Shown: positions 1 to 5,119, numbered from the stretch's first letter. The stretch is DNA of 6,527 nucleotides from Eubacteriales bacterium (GCA_028691625.1 JAQUYZ010000098.1:1-6527); one strand, 5' to 3'. The notes: generated by a model from the sequence alone, not told the origin. A program made the numbers and translations.

Positions 1-911
1 CTCAATGTGCGCAGTTAATAGGGCGTGTTGGTATTGCACCTTACGATGTTCCCGGCGGGACCGCGTTGGGAGAAAAGATCGCAGAAGTATTTGCCCGGGG
101 GAATGACTGCGTAATAATGGAAAACCATGGGATTGTTTTAGGCGGAAACAGTATGCAACATGCGTTTGACCGGTTGGAAGCCCTCAATCTTATATTTGAA
201 ATTTATACGCGTTCAAAAACCTTTGGAGACCTGCAATTTTGTGACGCGTCACATTGCGAGTTCCGGAAAGAGGTTGCGGTTAAGGTTCCGGACGGCCCTG
301 GTCAATATCGGAACGAAGCGATGGAATTACATAAATTTGTGAAGCGGATCTATCAAAAAAACCTAAGTTTGTCTAATCCTGATTTATTCTGCATTTCACA
401 ACGAGTCGAAGACGGAATTATAACGAATCCATCCGATGTCCCTCTTTATCAATTAGATGAAGACCGTTATATCTTTGTAAATCAGCAAAATGCTTATTCG
501 CATCACCAGAAGGTGCATCTGGAAATATATAAAAATAATCCGGGGATTCAGTGTATTACTTCAGCCATTGCGCCGAATATCATGAGCTTTTCCGTTACTG
601 ACACGGCGTTTACAACAGATATTATTCCGGAAGCCTATGTTGTGCTGCGGAGTGTTGCGATTTTAGAATATCGTGATTATTGGAACATTGGAAAGATATT
701 GGATACGATCAATATCACTACCAACGAAATCATTTTTAAGAATAATTGCTTCCTTTGCTGCGGGTCTACGCCTTTAAATATGTATGACCGCGTTGAAGTC
801 CTGGAATATAGTGCAAAAGCTATTATTGACGCGAAAAACGTGGGAAAGGTCATATATATTGAAGGAGACGCCATTCAAGATATTATCAAGGCTTTTCATC
901 TGGAAGAGTAA
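1..911 (+). CDS. Class II aldolase/adducin family protein, tandem domains, 5' partial
   Basis: The reading frame is open from the window edge (first full codon at base 3) to TAA at 909-911, so the TTG at 66 is internal and 302 residues are visible. The first part ends an aldolase domain: an IAPYDVPGG stretch, then ENHG (bases 120-131), whose histidine is a zinc ligand in fuculose-phosphate-aldolase-type enzymes. The HxH pair and catalytic glutamate of that domain would lie upstream. From about base 320 a second class II aldolase fold follows (LHKFVKRIYQKN, HLEIYKNNPGI, then a C-terminal EVLEYSAKAI helix). In it the HxHP site reads SAIAP (561-575) and the NHG site reads CCG (756-764), so it probably binds no metal and may be structural. 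The substrate (a sugar phosphate or related keto compound) cannot be told. The gene is either cargo of the recombinase element or chromosomal flank. Family assignment is firm; function is open. Confidence 0.9.
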   Translation, partial: QCAQLIGRVGIAPYDVPGGTALGEKIAEVFARGNDCVIMENHGIVLGGNSMQHAFDRLEALNLIFEIYTRSKTFGDLQFCDASHCEFRKEVAVKVPDGPGQYRNEAMELHKFVKRIYQKNLSLSNPDLFCISQRVEDGIITNPSDVPLYQLDEDRYIFVNQQNAYSHHQKVHLEIYKNNPGIQCITSAIAPNIMSFSVTDTAFTTDIIPEAYVVLRSVAILEYRDYWNIGKILDTINITTNEIIFKNNCFLCCGSTPLNMYDRVEVLEYSAKAIIDAKNVGKVIYIEGDAIQDIIKAFHLEE

Positions 912-940
912 TACGATGCAGTATAGTTTTTTCATGTCTC

Positions 941-982
941 AGAGGAGGTCAGGCTGTTGGTTACAGCCCGACCTCCTCTTTT
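941..982 (+). terminator. Intrinsic terminator of the aldolase gene
   Basis: GAGGAGGTCAGGCTG (942-956) pairs with CAGCCCGACCTCCTC (964-978) with one A-C mismatch and a 7-base loop, followed by TTTT (979-982). It lies 30 bases after the aldolase stop codon. The stem is long and GC-rich, so strong termination is expected, separating the aldolase transcript from the recombinase operon. Confidence 0.9.
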
Positions 983-1146
983 CGAGTGGGGGATAGCGGC
1001 ATTCTCCAGGAGAATACGGCGAGTATTACAATGACGTTTCGTATAATGTAGCAGACAAATTCGGTGTTGCGTTTCTTCACCGAATTTTTTATTTTTTTGC
1101 CCCGCAACAAAATCTTTAAACTGAAAAGAATTGCTCTTTTTCAGCT
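983..1146. other. Gene-poor leader upstream of the recombinase operon
   Basis: No supported gene is seen here. The stretch holds two hairpins: a terminator-like one (1057-1090) and a weaker one in which CTGAAAA (1121-1127) pairs with TTTTCAG (1138-1144), ending two bases before the candidate sigma-E -35 element. A start-less frame at 997-1119 ends in TAA and is not convincing as a gene remnant. If the recombinase element were very small its left end could lie here, but no cotJC sequence is found on this side. Confidence 0.6.
1057..1090 (+). terminator. Terminator-like hairpin with T-run
   Basis: AAATTCGGTG (1057-1066) pairs perfectly with CACCGAATTT (1078-1087) around an 11-base loop, and the 3' arm runs into a T-rich tract (1085-1097). 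The form is that of a plus-strand intrinsic terminator. No gene is seen between the previous terminator and this one, so it may be a second barrier against read-through into the recombinase operon or the end of a small untranslated RNA. Confidence 0.55.
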
Positions 1147-1176
1147 GAATATTGGACAACTACAACAGCATATTTT
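1147..1176 (+). promoter_or_regulatory. Candidate sigma-E (mother-cell) promoter for the recombinase operon
   Basis: GAATATT (1147-1153) matches the sigma-E -35 consensus KMATATT at all seven positions. After a 15-base spacer, CATATTTT (1169-1176) matches the -10 consensus CATACAHT at six of eight positions. The start of transcription would fall near 1184, leaving a leader of about 29 bases before the ATG at 1213. No good sigma-A promoter was seen in this stretch. The call rests on motif match and context only; AT-rich DNA produces chance matches. Confidence 0.5.
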
Positions 1177-1212
1177 AACAGTAGACTTTCTTATGAGAGG
1201 GGGACGGCGTCG

Positions 1213-1389
1213 ATGGATATTGAGATAAAAGGAAGTCAGGCTGATGTAAATCTTCCAATTACATTAACGCCGGATCAATCATCAAAGTTTCAGGCAGCGA
1301 TCAAAATTGGATTGTATAAGGAGCTACATAAAAAAGGCCTCTTGACAGATGAGCAATTAAAACAACTCATGTCACTACAAAATATATAA
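1213..1389 (+). CDS. SHOCT-like small protein, 58 aa
   Basis: ATG at 1213 is preceded by GAGAGGGGG (1195-1203) nine bases upstream, a moderate ribosome binding site, and the frame ends in TAA at 1387-1389. The N-terminal half is polar and beta-like (MDIEIKGSQADVNLPITL, then TPDQSSKF). The C-terminal half, YKELHKKGLLTDEQLKQLM, resembles the SHOCT motif: a short helix, GLLT turn and second helix, usually found as a small oligomerisation or interaction module. There is no signal peptide, membrane segment or helix-turn-helix. It lies 42 bases before the recombinase and very likely shares its transcript, so a role as recombinase partner, directionality factor or regulator is possible. That role is inference; the protein itself is well supported by start, ribosome binding site and composition. 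Confidence 0.77.
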   Translation: MDIEIKGSQADVNLPITLTPDQSSKFQAAIKIGLYKELHKKGLLTDEQLKQLMSLQNI

Positions 1390-1431
1390 TACAATTGCAC
1401 ATTAAAATAAACACAGCGGAGGAGGATTCTT

Positions 1432-3042
1432 ATGCAGAATAAGCTAAAGGTTGCAGCATATTGCCGTGTTTCAACAGACAAAGAAGATCAGGCTAATTCT
1501 TTATCAAGCCAAATAAAGTATTTTACTGATTACATATCAAGTCATCCTGAATGGCAAATGTGCGAAGTATATTACGATGAAGGTATCAGCGGAACGTCTA
1601 TTAAAAGGCGAGTCAGCTTTAATCGTATGATACAAGATGCTATACTTCACAAGATGGATTTGATTCTTACGAAAGAAGTGAGCCGTTTTGCCCGAAATAC
1701 GGTTGATACTCTCTCTTACACGCGAAAACTCAAGGAAATTGGCGTAGGTGTGTTTTTTATGAACGACAATATTGACACGCGGGACTCAGATGGAGAACTG
1801 CGTCTTTCCATTATGGCAAGTATTGCGCAAGAGGAGAGCCGGAAAACTTCTGAACGTGTAAAATGGGGGCAAAAACGGCGAATGGAACAAGGTATTGTCT
1901 TTGGTCGTGATATGCTGGGGTATCATGTGAAAAACGGGCAATTATTTATAAATTCAGATGAGATTGACACGGTAAAACTAATATATTATAAATTTTTAAA
2001 TGAAGAAAAAGGAACTCATGTAATTGCTCGTGAACTAAGGGAAGCAGGAATTAAATCCAAGCGAGTAAAGGATTGGACAAATACATCAATTTTACGTGTA
2101 CTTCGAAATGAAAAATATGTTGGGGATCTCTGTCAAAAGAAAACCTTCACGCCTGACTATCTCAGTCATACCAAAAAGTATAACCGCGGCCATGAAGATA
2201 TGATTTACTTAAAAGACCACCACGAAGCAATTATTAGTAGGGACACTTGGGAGAAAACACAGGTGGAATTAAGTCGTCGTTCTCCTTCGGGAGATCAGAA
2301 AACGAAACATTCCAATCGGTATTGGTGCAGTGGTAAGCTCATATGTGGTGACTGTGGACAACGATTTGTAAGCCGTACAAAAAAATTAAAAAACGGAAGT
2401 ATTTACCAAGCATGGCGCTGTTATGCGGCGGCTACTCATGGCACTTCTAAAACGGATAGCTTTGGAAGCGGTATGGGTTGTGATAACGCTTCTATTAATG
2501 AGAGTGAGCTTTTGCACTGTGTTGAGCATGTTATGAACCAGATACAGACAAACAAAGATGTAATTATTAAAGAAATGCTTTCAGAAATAAAATCTGTTCA
2601 AGCAATGGAGACAGATGTTGATACCGCTCCTTTTTATGCAAAAATTGAAAGCTTGAATGATAAGAAGAGGCGTGCAATTGACCTTGTTTTGGATGGAACG
2701 ATCACACGCGAAGACTTGAAACAGCAGGCCGCCTTTTATGATTCGGAAATCGAAAGCCTGCGCCAGAGAATTGTTGGGGCAGAAAGTATAAATGTAATAC
2801 ACCAGGAACAGATCGAAGGCATACAGCGATACGTCACTGAAATCAATGGAATGATGGGTTTTGACTCTAAAAACAAGTTGCTGTATAAAGAGGTTCTGGG
2901 CAAGATAGTAGTGTACTCAGGAAATACGGTTGTTGTTTATCTGAAAGTGGTACCTTTCGGTGTTAAGCTGCATTATCAATCGTATGGGCGAGGGGATAAG
3001 TATAGAACAATAATTGATCGCATGGAAGTTGAAAATTTGTGA
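1432..3042 (+). CDS. Large serine site-specific recombinase
   Basis: The start is ATG at 1432 with GGAGGAGG (1418-1425) six bases upstream; the product has 536 residues, usual for large serine recombinases. Residues about 5-150 form the resolvase catalytic domain: AAYCRVSTD carries the likely nucleophile Ser14 with Arg12 beside it, EVSRFARN (82-89) holds the conserved arginines, and SIMASIAQEESRKTSERV (126-143) begins the long E helix. Residues about 160-280 match the recombinase DNA-binding domain (REAGIKSK, TNTSILRVLRNEKYVGD). A zinc ribbon follows with Cys305, Cys308, Cys330 and Cys350. Residues about 360-470 look coiled-coil, as in integrases where this region controls synapsis. No catalytic defect is seen. 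Such enzymes integrate and excise phages, transposons and the sigK skin element. The gene ends about 70 bases from the break in cotJC, which points to that break as its attachment site. No clear terminator follows; it converges on cotJ. Confidence 0.97.
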   Translation: MQNKLKVAAYCRVSTDKEDQANSLSSQIKYFTDYISSHPEWQMCEVYYDEGISGTSIKRRVSFNRMIQDAILHKMDLILTKEVSRFARNTVDTLSYTRKLKEIGVGVFFMNDNIDTRDSDGELRLSIMASIAQEESRKTSERVKWGQKRRMEQGIVFGRDMLGYHVKNGQLFINSDEIDTVKLIYYKFLNEEKGTHVIARELREAGIKSKRVKDWTNTSILRVLRNEKYVGDLCQKKTFTPDYLSHTKKYNRGHEDMIYLKDHHEAIISRDTWEKTQVELSRRSPSGDQKTKHSNRYWCSGKLICGDCGQRFVSRTKKLKNGSIYQAWRCYAAATHGTSKTDSFGSGMGCDNASINESELLHCVEHVMNQIQTNKDVIIKEMLSEIKSVQAMETDVDTAPFYAKIESLNDKKRRAIDLVLDGTITREDLKQQAAFYDSEIESLRQRIVGAESINVIHQEQIEGIQRYVTEINGMMGFDSKNKLLYKEVLGKIVVYSGNTVVVYLKVVPFGVKLHYQSYGRGDKYRTIIDRMEVENL

Positions 3043-3101
3043 AAATCGAGGCCGCAGACGGATTAAAAAGTTTCAAGTTAAATAATAATATGCAATTTCG
3101 A

Positions 3102-3296
3102 TTACGATATACCGATATCATTCAATACACCGACGGCCTCTTTGTACGGCATGGAGTACCGTTGTGACAAATATCGCATGGAAGCGGCCAATTCTCCGTC
3201 GGGTCCTCCTACTTGTGTGATTACAACTTTTGCAATTGCCGGATTCGGGCATTTAATTTTGACGGGATGCTGTAATTTTTTTTCATAGGTCCACAT
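3102..3296 (-). pseudogene. cotJC: cotJC, N-terminal 64 codons only, interrupted
   Basis: CotJC is a manganese-catalase-like spore coat protein of roughly 190-200 residues. Here the start MWTYEKKLQHPVKI and the block GGPDGELAASMRYLSQR are clearly this family, and Glu35 of GELAA, a probable metal ligand, is present. After VLNDIG the family continues with a TEE(L/F)AHLE-type motif that supplies further metal ligands; here the protein ends with Ile-Ser and TAA. The true start is ATG at 3296, since GGAGG (3304-3308) lies seven bases upstream; the longer frame from 3323 overlaps cotJB. It follows cotJB by two bases. The break lies beside a serine recombinase gene, so the rest of cotJC probably sits beyond the far end of an inserted element. 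As it stands the product cannot be a working catalase. It could be a permanent wreck or a gene restored by excision. Confidence 0.9.
3105..3119. other. Candidate attachment-site core at the cotJC junction
   Basis: Reading cotJC on the minus strand, family-like sequence continues to the GGT codon (3113-3111) of DIG and then ends with ATA TCG TAA. At this point GATAT (3106-3110) and ATATC (3115-3119) form an inverted repeat around ACCG, which reads CGGT on the other strand. Serine integrases cut at the centre of a dyad with a two-base overlap, often GT, so the GT at 3112-3111 is a natural candidate. The exact crossover point cannot be fixed without the other end of the element. Confidence 0.5.
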
Positions 3297-3298
3297 AT

Positions 3299-3550
3299 CT
3301 ATGCCTCCACTTCCCAGGGCCATGGCTTTTCGATCCAGGTCCAGTTATTCTTTGATTCTACAGTGTCCATGGTGATTGGACCGTAGCATGCCGCATATTC
3401 AGCGACGGCTTTTTCTTTCATATCCCTGTAATAATGAAAATAGTCCAAAGCTTTTTCATCGCAGGGATGAGTGTCCAGATACAATGCGGCATCATACATA
3501 ACAAATTCTATGATCTGTATCTTTCTCAGCAACTCGGTTCGTGAATCCAT
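3299..3550 (-). CDS. cotJB: Spore coat protein CotJB
   Basis: The 83-residue product has the CotJB hallmarks: an N-terminal helix RTELLRKIQIIEFVMYDAAL, the LYLDTHPCDEKALDYF block (residues 23-38), YGPIT (56-60) and a tryptophan-rich end WIEKPWPWE (72-80). CotJB is a small soluble protein of the inner spore coat, made in the mother cell and encoded between cotJA and cotJC; its biochemical role is not well defined. ATG at 3550 is chosen over the in-frame start at 3661 because AGGAGG (3562-3567) precedes it and the longer form would overlap most of cotJA's 3' part. It starts one base after the cotJA stop, so translation is probably coupled. The gene looks intact even though its partner cotJC is cut. 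Confidence 0.91.
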   Translation of the reverse strand: MDSRTELLRKIQIIEFVMYDAALYLDTHPCDEKALDYFHYYRDMKEKAVAEYAACYGPITMDTVESKNNWTWIEKPWPWEVEA

Positions 3551-3551
3551 C

Positions 3552-3803
3552 TTAACAATCGCCTCCTGCCAGGAACGGTAAATCCAGTTCCGGAAAAATT
3601 GTGCCACGGTGAAGGGATTCTGCCGGTTTGTATGTCTCGTACCAGCATTGCCAGGGCACATAGGCCATAGCTAAAGGCAGCCCTGCCAGAGAACCGCCTA
3701 CCGGCTCCCTCATTCTTCCTCCCAGGCCGGGGAGGGGCATGCCCACATAGGGCTCTTCATCATCATTTCTGATGCGTCTTACTTGAGATTCTATATTATT
3801 CAA
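3552..3803 (-). CDS. cotJA: Spore coat-associated protein CotJA, TTG start
   Basis: Residues about 45-78 carry the conserved CotJA core: AMAYVPWQCWYETYKP followed by LHRGTIFPELDLPFL. The N-terminal 40 residues are variable, rich in Gly, Pro and Arg. The product is a small coat protein thought to work with CotJC in the spore coat. Three starts are in frame: TTG at 3857, ATG at 3839 and TTG at 3803. Only the last has a good ribosome binding site, AAAGGAGA (3813-3820) nine bases upstream, giving 83 residues starting NNIESQVRR; the others would place that site inside the gene. It is the first gene of the cotJ operon and overlaps neither neighbour. A mother-cell promoter is expected just upstream. 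Confidence 0.88.
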   Translation of the reverse strand: MNNIESQVRRIRNDDEEPYVGMPLPGLGGRMREPVGGSLAGLPLAMAYVPWQCWYETYKPAESLHRGTIFPELDLPFLAGGDC

Positions 3804-3837
3804 GGTGAATAATCTCCTTTCATGGGTTTCTTCTACC

Positions 3838-3866
3838 ATTTTATGACGCGGAACCAATTGGGTTCC
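3838..3866 (-). promoter_or_regulatory. Possible mother-cell promoter region of cotJ with inverted repeat
   Basis: On the minus strand CATAAAAT (3845-3838) resembles the -10 of sigma-E (CATACAHT) and sigma-K (CATAnnnTA) promoters, and would give a leader of about 28 bases before the TTG at 3803. The -35 side is poor for sigma-E; for sigma-K an AC lies 16 bases upstream. GGAACC and GGTTCC (3850-3855 and 3861-3866) form a short inverted repeat over the spacer and -35, a possible operator. In Bacillus subtilis the cotJ operon is driven by sigma-E. Confidence 0.35.
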
Positions 3867-3874
3867 AAAGTAAC

Positions 3875-3906
3875 AAAAAAAAACGCCTGCAATTAACTGC
3901 AGGCGT
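3875..3906 (-). terminator. Intrinsic terminator upstream of cotJA
   Basis: On the minus strand ACGCCTGCA (3906-3898) pairs perfectly with TGCAGGCGT (3891-3883) around a 6-base loop and is followed by nine T residues. It lies upstream of the cotJ promoter region and faces the same way, so it would end any minus-strand transcript entering from the right and leave cotJ dependent on its own promoter. No minus-strand gene is visible to its right, so it may belong to a lost gene or an antisense RNA. Confidence 0.85.
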
Positions 3907-3936
3907 AAAACTCGAGGTGTTTATAACGCATCTATA

Positions 3937-3962
3937 GAAAATTTTCGACTGAGAAAATTTTC
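3937..3962. repeat. Paired palindromes GAAAATTTTC
   Basis: The 10-base palindrome GAAAATTTTC occurs at 3937-3946 and again at 3953-3962, centres 16 bases apart. As single-stranded RNA the two copies can also pair with each other around GACTGA, giving a 10-base stem. This could be a double operator for a dimeric regulator or part of a terminator. No promoter is recognised close to it. Confidence 0.6.
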
Positions 3963-3979
3963 TTTCATCTGTGCGTTTC

Positions 3980-4013
3980 AACAAGACGTAGCGTCTTGTT
4001 TTATATTTAATTT
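3980..4013 (+). terminator. Terminator-like hairpin in the intergenic region
   Basis: AACAAGACG (3980-3988) pairs perfectly with CGTCTTGTT (3992-4000) around the 3-base loop TAG, then a T/A-rich tail ending in TTTTT (4011-4015 region). It reads as a plus-strand terminator, but no plus-strand gene lies upstream of it. It may stop antisense transcription that has run through the cotJ region. Confidence 0.45.
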
Positions 4014-4293
4014 TTGAAAAGATTTAATGAAGCTAAAGGATTAGCAAACATACACTATATACTATGAAGGGCTGTAGAAAATTGTGATACTGATATTTTT
4101 ATTTATGGTAAAAAGTATTATAAATTTTGTTTCCGCCGTCGGGTTTGAACGGATTTTCTCATATGACACTGCCTGACGGAATATGCAATGATCAGAGTCT
4201 TAAAATGGATCCGGAGATGTCGATTAAAACAGTTAAAAAGAAATATAAAAGATAGTAAAATTGTCAGAATAGATTAAATAAATATAAAAAGGA

Positions 4294-4322
4294 TTGAAAT
4301 ATAAAAAATGGTGGTATATAAT
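4294..4322 (+). promoter_or_regulatory. Sigma-A promoter P1 of the c-di-GMP operon
   Basis: TTGAAA (4294-4299) and TATAAT (4317-4322) are separated by exactly 17 bases. The -10 is a perfect consensus match and the -35 matches at five of six positions. Transcription would begin near 4329 and the RNA would contain the whole riboswitch, including the 5' strand of its closing stem. Confidence 0.75.
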
Positions 4323-4340
4323 GTATATAATTGACGAAAA

Positions 4341-4369
4341 TTGTTATAGATGCACAATTAAAATACAAT
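4341..4369 (+). promoter_or_regulatory. Possible second sigma-A promoter P2, adjoining the riboswitch
   Basis: TTGTTA (4341-4346) and TACAAT (4364-4369) are 17 bases apart, each differing from consensus at one or two positions. The start would fall near 4376, just at the first bases of the riboswitch closing stem. Weaker than the upstream promoter; both may be used. Confidence 0.45.
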
Positions 4370-4372
4370 ATA

Positions 4373-4459
4373 TTACAGTAAGGGCAAACCGGCCGAAAGA
4401 CCGGGACGCAAAGCGTGGAGTCTAAGGCATATCACTATGCGAGGGCAGTCCGGCTGCAA
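4373..4459 (+). ncRNA. Cyclic-di-GMP-I (GEMM-I) riboswitch aptamer
   Basis: The conserved GEMM-I pattern is present in order: AGGGCAAACC (4380-4390 region), a stem closed by the tetraloop GAAA (4395-4398), GGGACGCAAAGC (4403-4414), TCTAAG (4421-4426) and TATG (4436-4439), which together resemble the tetraloop receptor, and a 3' segment ending CCGGCTGC (4450-4457). P1 can form between TTACAGT (4373-4379) and GCTGCAA (4453-4459) with one mismatch and a wobble. This family binds the second messenger c-di-GMP. It sits directly downstream of the sigma-A promoters and 130 bases before the first gene of the surface-protein operon. The long frame that starts at GTG 4415 lies inside the aptamer and is not the real start of that gene. 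Confidence 0.95.
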
Positions 4460-4486
4460 AAGGTTTTTTTGCGGGCCGGATTTTTT
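4449..4486 (+). terminator. Riboswitch-controlled intrinsic terminator
   Basis: TCCGGCTGCAAAA (4449-4461) pairs with TTTTGC-G-GGCCGGA (4467-4480) with one bulged G and one wobble, followed by six T residues (4481-4486). Its 5' arm contains the 3' strand of the aptamer's P1 stem (4453-4459), so the two structures exclude each other. Binding of c-di-GMP should stabilise P1, block the terminator and let transcription continue: a predicted ON switch. Confidence 0.85.
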
Positions 4487-4585
4487 ATTGCGGATCATCG
4501 TGCAGGACGGGAGCTTTTAATCACTGAAATAAGGTGTTTCAATGGCAGAGAGCGCTTACAATTAGCGAATTGCGGTTTTGAAAAT

Positions 4586-5119
4586 ATGGTGAAAAAATAT
4601 TATATCTATTTGATCTATTTAATCGTGGTTACTCTGGTAGTCACGGTTGTCTCCTTTTCCAGATACAGCACCATAGCGGAGGGCAGCAGCAATGCTGTCG
4701 TTGCTGTGCCGGTGATCGATTATGTCCCAGTCAGCGCTTTTTTCAATAATGAACCCATCTCAATTGTATCCGGCGGCGGTATCGTGATCCACGATCTTCA
4801 GCCGGGGGATGAGCTGATATATCATTTTAAAATCTGCAATTTTAAAGGAACAAAGACAAACCAGGTATTATTGAAATACGCGGTTTCGGTTGATTTTGAA
4901 CCTGATCCGAAGCTGATACCGCTGACTTATGCGATATCCCCGGCCGCTGTTTACCAATCCCAGGACATCTGGACCTATCTCGGCTATGGGGACCCCGTGA
5001 CCCACAATTACACACTTACGGTTTTATGGAGTGAAGACCTTTATGATGCGGCTTATCTGAATAAAGAGCAGCAAATAGAGATCCGGATTGATACAGAGCA
5101 GGCAGACCGCCTGGAATAA
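4586..5119 (+). CDS. Membrane-anchored beta-rich protein, TasA/camelysin-like character
   Basis: The 177-residue product begins with a short basic stretch (MVKK) and one hydrophobic segment (residues about 5-23), then SFSRYSTIAEGSSNAVVAVP. The pattern S-R-Y-x-S/T followed by a small-residue stretch and A-x-V-A recalls clostridial surface proteins of the TasA/camelysin type. The rest is beta-strand-rich with no cysteine pair; it ends YTLTVLWSEDLYDAAY (142-157) and IEIRIDTEQAD (164-174), typical of the last strands of such beta-sandwich domains. It is probably exported and either kept by its N-terminal anchor or released after cleavage. ATG 4586 is the only fitting start: the in-frame upstream codons lie within the riboswitch leader. 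There is no clear Shine-Dalgarno sequence, which is odd. It is first in the c-di-GMP-controlled operon, 43 bases before the repeat protein. The family match is by pattern only. Confidence 0.82.
   Translation: MVKKYYIYLIYLIVVTLVVTVVSFSRYSTIAEGSSNAVVAVPVIDYVPVSAFFNNEPISIVSGGGIVIHDLQPGDELIYHFKICNFKGTKTNQVLLKYAVSVDFEPDPKLIPLTYAISPAAVYQSQDIWTYLGYGDPVTHNYTLTVLWSEDLYDAAYLNKEQQIEIRIDTEQADRLE

Larger units (their letters stand above)
3907..4293. other. AT-rich intergenic region without a convincing gene
   Basis: Between the cotJ terminator and the promoters of the c-di-GMP operon no reading frame has both a ribosome binding site and protein-like composition. What can be seen is a pair of palindromes (3937-3962), a plus-strand hairpin with T-rich tail (3980-4013), and an imperfect 8-base inverted repeat, CCGTCGGG (4136-4143) with CCTGACGG (4172-4179). 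The rest is AT-rich. Confidence 0.6.

Noticed and set aside
997..1119. Start-less plus-strand frame with protein-like stretch EYGEYYNDVSYNVADKFGV
   Set aside because: No start codon or known family; it covers a terminator-like hairpin. It could be a gene remnant but cannot be supported.
932..1159. 75-codon minus-strand frame
   Set aside because: It reads through the aldolase terminator and a second hairpin, begins with TTG without a ribosome binding site, and has no family character.
983..1212. Left end of a minimal element carrying only the small gene and the recombinase
   Set aside because: No cotJC 3' sequence and no copy of the junction core was found on this side, so a small element here is not supported.
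3048..3140. 7-base inverted repeat GAGGCCG/CGGCCTC flanking the cotJC junction
   Set aside because: It is short and its centre (about 3094) does not match the homology break or the dyad, so it is likely chance.
3551..3661. Longer start for cotJB
   Set aside because: The extension would overlap the cotJA coding end; AGGAGG precedes ATG 3550 and family similarity begins there.
3804..3857. Longer cotJA from TTG 3857 or ATG 3839
   Set aside because: Neither has a ribosome binding site, and the good one (3813-3820) would fall within the coding part.
4163..4255. 30-codon frame starting ATG in the intergenic region
   Set aside because: No ribosome binding site and no recognisable motif; the lysine-rich end can come from AT-rich DNA.
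4331..4359. TTGACG at 4331 as a -35 box
   Set aside because: At 17-18 bases spacing there is only ACAATT or CAATTA, poor -10 boxes; the two promoters listed fit better.
4415..4585. N-terminal extension of the membrane protein from GTG 4415 (57 extra residues)
   Set aside because: The GTG and following codons lie in the conserved riboswitch and terminator; the hydrophobic export segment begins right after ATG 4586.
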